Positions 58,255-64,000 of a stretch of 64,000 nt of DNA are shown here, piece after piece (the first letter of the stretch is position 1; every line of letters begins with the position of its first letter). The DNA is from Aquatica leii (Eukaryota; Arthropoda; Insecta; Coleoptera; Lampyridae), in contig CM069432.1 of the NCBI GenBank assembly GCA_035610365.1, positions 16,926,001 through 16,990,000 on the forward strand, read 5' to 3'. The notes under the pieces were generated by a model. That model saw only the letters and a program-made list of their open reading frames with translations, had not been told where the DNA came from and ran no database searches. The position numbers and the translations under genes are program-made.

Positions 58255-59783
58255 CAGGGTGTCCCACGAGGTACTGTACATACTGAAATGGTATGTTCCT
58301 TAGGTCAATTTAAGTAGAAAACGTCCTATAAACATAGGTCCAATTCGCCATAGTTACACAGATACAAGCGTTCAAAGTTTATAACTGATCACACATTTTT
58401 TGAAAATTATTATTATTGAAAACAGAAAATCGAACTACAAAACAAACATAAAAAAAACAAACAAAAAATCACATCAAATGCTCAAAATGACCTCCTTCGG
58501 CATTAATGCAATGACGGCTGCGATCTAAAATGGACCGAGTAGCCGCTCGAAGCACCTGCTGGTTGTTCCGTATTTGTTGACACACATCCAGGATACGCTG
58601 TATTAGTTCAGCTCTGGTATTAACTTTTACCTTTTATACTAAACTTTTCACATGACTCCACAGATAGAAGTCCAAAGGTGTGAGATCGGGCGATCTCCGT
58701 TGCCAAGCATGCGGGCCTCCACACCCAATCCACCTATTGGGGTAAGCAACATTTAGATATTCGGTCACATGCCGACTAAATTGTGGAGGAACTCCATCAT
58801 GTTGCAGAAACATTTGTTGTCTTGTTAGTAAAGGTACTTCTTCCAAAAACGGTAGCAATTCATTCCGCAAAAAGTTAGCATATGCTTCTCCTGACAGACG
58901 TTTCTCAAAGAAAAAAGGTCCAATAAGTTGATCGTCAATGATGGCACACCATACGTTAACAGAAAATCTGCGCTGAAAGTTAGTTTCTGTTGTGCCATGT
59001 GGATTTTGATATGACCACAAATGAGAATTACGTGTATTGTTCACTCCATCTCTAGAAAATTGCGCCTCGTTGCTAAATAAAATGAATGGAACTAATTGTG
59101 GATTTACCTGTAGCCAGTGGCAGAAATTCAACCAGGCAGCAAAATCTCCAGGTTCCAGATGCTGAACCTGTTGTATGTGATAGGGATACAAAAGCCCATC
59201 ATATAATATTCGCCATACTGACATACGGGGGAGTCCTGTTCGAAAAGAAATTGTTCTAGTACTCAACCCTGGACTCCGATCAACCATCTGCTCATTCACA
59301 TTTAACTGCACAGGACGGTCAGATCTTTTTGAAACTGATGGAAGTGAACCATGAGTTCATACATGTTGAAACACAGAAGAAAAGGTTTGGTGATTTGGCA
59401 CCCTCCTGTTGGGAAATCTTTGTTCATGTTCCCTAACGGCAGATCTCGCATTTCCATCACAAAATCCATAAATGTAAATCATATCAGCATACTCTTCGTT
59501 AGAAAAATGAGAAGGCATTTTGCATTTAAATTACATTTCATTTAATAAAATCGACTGTGACATTAGTAGAAAAGAAAGCAATAAATGACATATTGTTCGG
59601 CTTTTGTTTCCCAGTTGACTAAGAATAATTAATTATCAAAAAATGTGTGATCAGTTATAACCTTTGAACACTTGTATCTGTGTAACTATGACGAATTGGA
59701 CCGATGTTTATAGGACATTTTCTACTTAAATTGACCTAAGGAACATACCATTTTAGTATGTACAGTACCTCGTGGGACACCCT
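58255..59783 (-). mobile_element. IS630-Tc1-mariner-like element with ~149-bp inverted repeats
   Basis: Left repeat 58255-58403 and right repeat 59636-59783 are inverted copies differing at few positions. They begin cagggtgtcccacgaggta on the left and agggtgtcccacgaggta on the right. TA flanks each end (58253-58254, 59784-59785), the expected target for this superfamily. The transposase lies between on the minus strand. Length 1529 bp. Ends and coding are well preserved, so the insertion is fairly recent. Confidence 0.9.
58469..59518 (-). pseudogene. Mariner-like transposase with two in-frame stops
   Basis: From the ATG at 59518 the frame runs 349 codons to TGA at 58469, the normal length for the superfamily, with only two internal stops: TGA at 59359-59357 and TAA at 58636-58634. 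An N-terminal helix-turn-helix region ([19 protein letters not shown]) is followed by the DDE domain. The first acid lies in LFSNEAQFSRDGVNNTRN, the second in QHDGVPPQFS and the third in RRSPDLTPLDFYLW. NEAQF suggests the first position needs checking, as relatives commonly read DEAQF. Without frameshifts it died by point mutation. Confidence 0.9.
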
Positions 59784-62700
59784 TATAAAGATGTATATAA
59801 TATATAATTTAACTTCTTGAGTAGCATTGCGAACGGCCACAAATGATTAGCGATTACATTTTCTAAGAAATCTAGTTTACACCGCTAACTAATTCAAGCG
59901 ATCCAAGGTGTCCCGTTTTTATTTTAGTTGAGTGTACTTTTGGTGCCTCCGTACGTTAAGAGAAGCGCCCGTTTTTTTTATTTGTTTTTAAATCAATATT
60001 TACTACGCCCACTTCCTGACATCTCAGTGAGTTGTGCTGTTGTGGTTATTACCAGCAAGACTCACTGGAACAAAAAATGGCAACACAATAAGTATTTGTA
60101 CTATTTACTATTAAGAAAGTAACGATACTGGCAAAGTCATATTTGATCGATATTTCAGTTTTACCAAAAGTTTACACAGTTTTAACCGTTAAAAAATCTA
60201 ATAATATCTACAGATTTTAAAAAAGATGTTATGTCTGTAGATTATCATTTAGACTCAAATAATTTTTGATAAAAGTGTACCTTCAATGTTTTTACACTAA
60301 AAATTTAAAAAGAAATTTTAATTTCAAAAATTTCTATACAGTTTTTACTATTTACAATGTAAAATAATTTAGTAAAAAAATTAATCTTAATTAATTTAAA
60401 ACACAAACAAAATAAAAAATTGGAACATTATTTGACAATGATTAAATTAGGAATAAAATTTAGTGATTTTCGATAAATTTTTAGTAAGAAAAAAAAACAA
60501 ATTACAAAAATAACACAATAAAAAAACAACTTAAGTATGTTTTAAGTTTAGTATTATTTTAAGAATAAAAAAATACATTTTCAATAGCTTGACATTACGG
60601 CATTAATCAAACAATCTAAAACCAAAATTTAACCAAACACAAATTTTATGTTTTTTTAGTAAAGTGTTACGATTTTATTATTTTTTTAAAAATACAATAA
60701 TGTAGAAATGTAACAGTATTTCGTTTATTATTTTTCGTTTTAACCAACTTGGATAAAGGTTTAGAAAACACTACTCAAAAGACTGTTATAAATAATAATA
60801 AAAATAATGTAACGTAAGTAAAATTAAATTCTACATTAGTACTGTTATAAATTAGAATTACAGAATAATTGTTGGAAAAATCAAATAACTTTCGTAGTTC
60901 TATCATTCAATTTTCTGTATTTAAATGCCATTAAATTGAAACCAACCACTCGGTTCTTAAAGCGCTGTTATTTAACAAGAAAGGAAAGCAAACGCTCTTG
61001 AGATTGTTATATACAAAGTTCTATTTCCTTTTTCTACATTTGAAAGTTTTGTGTTATTTTTATTCTACTACAATAATAAAGCAATTTAATTTTTATGCTT
61101 TAAACCAACGTTTGTAAGTAACAATAATTGTAAATGTAAAAAAATTAAAAAATAACTAAATGCAAATAACAAAACAATATTTAGTTAAGTATGAATAAAT
61201 TTCTAAATTTACATGCTTCTACAAAATTACATAAAATATAAAAAAAAAACAATAAATGTTTATTAAGCACATAGTAAGAAAATCTGCTTTTTGGATACCA
61301 TTATACCCTTAACCTTGAGAAGAAGTTGTTAAATTTTCTATGTAACATCCAAAGTAATTGTTGGTACTGAAAGCACACACATAGAACATACTTAAAACTT
61401 TATTCAAAGTTTCTAAGTTCTCTTAGATTTTGCAAAACTTCGTCACTTGAGAACTACAAAAGCTTTTGTAAATTTAGTAAAACTTCATTTAGAACATAAC
61501 AAAAAAAAATGCTTTTTGGTGTTTTATTAGGAAAAATAGTAAATTTAGAAAAAATCTTACAAGTTAGTTAATATTTAGAAAAATTTGTTTAGGTAAAAAT
61601 TAATTTTTTTAACATTTGGTTTTATAAATAAAAATGGCTGGTGCATTTAACGCTATTCTTAGCGCAATAACCCTCGACATGTATTTCTATACGACACTTG
61701 AAAAGTAGCTGCAGCAGAAGAGTACAACCCCTTCAATTCTTTTGTATTTTGTTACATTCTTTACACCGTCACAATAGAAGTGAATCAATTTTAGTATTAC
61801 ATATAAAAGAAATGTATGCAGAATGATGCTAAAAACTAATAATTTAAAAATTGTAGAAATTATATAGATACAAAAAAATTGTATTTATATCAAACAATGT
61901 AAATTCATTAAATTCTCATTTAAAAGTAATACACGTTTTTACATTCTTTACAATACGAAAACACCAATGCAATAATAATTAGCGACTAAAAAAAATATTT
62001 ATTTTAAATTAAACTAAAATTAAAACAAAAACTTACACCTTCTGATTTACATTTCTAAAGAAGTTGGTTCGTTTCTCATTTTATAATAAATCATGTAACT
62101 GTACCTAGTTATTTATTACGTGGCAAATTGTTAAAACTGAATTTAATAAATTATTAATTGTTTAAGAAAGTTTGTATATACGTTCTTATAAATCTTTTAG
62201 TAAACATTTTTGGTTTTTGTAGTTGGAAAAAGTAATTAATTAGTAAAGTTTTTAATGTACTTAGCGTTTGTTTTTTATTTAAAAAAAATCTATTTTATGT
62301 GTTACTTGCTTGTTACTCATTTTTTATAACGAATAAAAAACTTTTACAATTAAATATGTATTAGATGATTGCTATTATTATCTCTTATGTCATGCAATCT
62401 GATACTTTTTTTTTAATTTGATGGTTTTAAGTACGATCTGTTACTAACTTATTCTGTAGCAATTTTTTTTAATTTAATAAATCTATAATTCAAAAATGAT
62501 TTTATATAAAAATTATAAGACGGTTAAGCGTCATTAAAACTAAATTTTTAATAATTTACTTTATAAATGTAACGTCTACCATTTAATGCACAAATTAATA
62601 ATAAATAATTAGGAAACAAAACTTGTAAGTAAGTATTGTTATAAAATTGTAATTGCAATACGTTACTTAATATAGATATGTATCAACAAAGTATGTATTT

Positions 62701-63344
62701 GCATTCTTTTTCTCTAGCTACATAAGCAGAATAATTTTTCGCCGTTACACAACATTTTTATCCAATAAGCTGTAACAAGAATGTATCTCATAAAATTTTT
62801 ACTCAAAAACTCATTAAACAAAGCAACTACTATTGACAATAACGAAACAAAGCAACACAAGAAATTAACAAATTTTTAGGAGAAGTAAAAATAGAAACCA
62901 ATAGTAATTTATGTCACTAGCGTCGAAACTGAAGCATATGATCTAGCGCTGCATGAAAATGAGTTATACTATGAAAATTTCGATCAAAGTTACAATATCA
63001 CTTTGTATGGGGCTTTTTGGGAAATCATCCTATTCAAAACACAGTTTTTTTTATTTTGGAGAAGACTTGTAGAAGACAAGTACAATACACGTTATTTAAC
63101 ATTTTAAGTAGACCAATTTCACCTCCACTTGTTTCTTTAATGCCTAGACTATGTTGCAATGTTTTTGTTTATTCAATGCGTGCCTTTCATTGAGTTTCTA
63201 TAGCTTGTGGTCTTTAAACCTGTATGTTAATTTTAATATTATTATTCCATTAACTTCATGAAATAAAAACGTATATTTTCCTCTGTTTTTTCTTTTCATT
63301 ACATATACTTGGAACTCAAAATCCAGTTAATAACAATAACTTTA
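59784..63344. other. AT-rich sequence without recognised gene
   Basis: No coding homology. 62920-63010 resembles right-arm sequence at 34440-34560, marking an old dispersed repeat. It may lie just upstream of the BEL-like gag that follows. Confidence 0.4.
62920..63010 (+). repeat. Diverged copy of repeat in the palindrome arms
   Basis: The block gcgtcgaaa, then gctgcatg and gagttata-ctatgaaa, then gttacaatat corresponds in order to the right-arm block at 34443-34560. Identity is roughly two thirds to three quarters by eye. Confidence 0.45.
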
Positions 63345-64000
63345 TCAAGTTACTAATCTCCCAAAATTCTTAGGCGAAATTGAATCATGGTTGAATTATA
63401 TAGAGACTTCTACAAAAGTCTATGAAAACGAATTGAGTTCTGATGCAATACTCACTGTTAAATCTCTAGAATTTTTATGAAAAAAATTATCCGTTAACTT
63501 GAGATAGTCTTTGCGAGCGCCACAACAGTTCTCAAACGTTGGTTTATAACCACATAAATTTTGAGTAGCTTACCAAGGAATCTGGAAAGAAAATTTCGTA
63601 TCTTGATGACATGCTGTTCAAACATGTCAATGCACTGAAATCGTTAACAGAATGGACTTGATCCTGACACGTCTAGGAAGTGGAAATTTCTAAAAAAACA
63701 ATACGGAAACCGATTTACCTACACTTTAAAGAATTTTTTAAGAGAACGGCCAATTTGCTTGATACCTTCAAATTGAACAAGAAAAATCAAATCCTCTAAA
63801 GGTTAATGCCACTTCGAAATTCTTGATCAATCTCGCTCCCTGTTGTATAATGTGCAAAAGGAGTGACAACTTATATGCATGTGCAAGTTTTTATCAACTC
63901 AAGTCCCGGGAAAGCTTTCAAGAGCCGATAGCTGCGTATGTGCTTTAACTGTTTCAGTAAAGGTCATTCAGTGCCAAAATGTTCATCTAAATTTATTTTT
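63345..64000 (+). pseudogene. BEL/Pao-like gag remnant, runs off the window
   Basis: Across frames: KFLGEIESWLNYIE (63368), MLFKHVNALKSL (63612), LDPDTSRKWKFL (63659) and a zinc knuckle CFNCFSKGHSVPKC at 63941-63982 (C-x2-C-x4-H-x4-C, intact). These match the order of BEL/Pao Gag, where a folded domain is followed by an LDP-T-R-W block and a CCHC. The frame has stops near 63478 and 63508. Protease and pol, if present, would lie beyond the window edge. Confidence 0.55.

Noticed and set aside
1..64000. tRNA, rRNA or CRISPR arrays
   Set aside because: No cloverleaf-like or array-like structure was seen by eye; a tRNA scan would be decisive.

Overview
The window is AT-rich eukaryotic DNA. Its mix of mobile elements (Copia, Ty3/gypsy, BEL/Pao, Penelope-like, several Jockey/R1/CR1-type LINEs, piggyBac, IS630-Tc1-mariner) points to an arthropod, most likely an insect. 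The species cannot be told. I found no host protein-coding gene that I can support with confidence. Nearly every recognisable coding stretch is a decayed or nested transposable element.

Layout. 0.69-4.30 kb: a decayed Copia element. 5.29-10.39 kb: one LINE in four same-strand pieces, interrupted by an LTR (5607-6777) and by unidentified sequence, the last part of which carries one copy of a diverged repeat pair (9.20-9.45 and 10.66-10.89 kb; the second copy lies just beyond the LINE). 11.21-13.38 kb: a piggyBac-type element. 14.765-35.527 kb: a very large imperfect palindrome. Its arms are about 7.92 kb each once a 2.9-kb DNA transposon found only in the left arm is discounted. The spacer is about 2 kb, and the symmetry axis lies inside a Penelope-like element (PLE). 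Each arm carries a 5'-truncated gypsy pol, a mariner-type helix-turn-helix fragment and a PLE 3' half. The spacer holds the rest of the left PLE, split by a solo LTR. 38.43-43.05 kb: a second gypsy element with an insertion in its RNase H. 43.2-46.17 kb: two LINE remnants. 51.16-51.85 kb: a second, different piggyBac-family pseudogene. 52.38-58.08 kb: a LINE with an LTR retrotransposon inserted in its endonuclease. 58.26-59.78 kb: a mariner-like element with long inverted repeats and only two in-frame stops. 63.35 kb to the edge: a BEL/Pao-like gag remnant.

The parts interact through nesting. Element-in-element insertions give a relative chronology. The PLE predates its solo LTR. The large inverted duplication predates the DNA transposon in its left arm, because the matching site in the right arm is empty. 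One LTR family occurs at least four times (5.6, 26.4, 52.5 and 57.2 kb). The most striking structure is the palindrome. It is either a real segmental inverted duplication or an assembly join of two inverted haplotypes, and sequence alone cannot decide between them.
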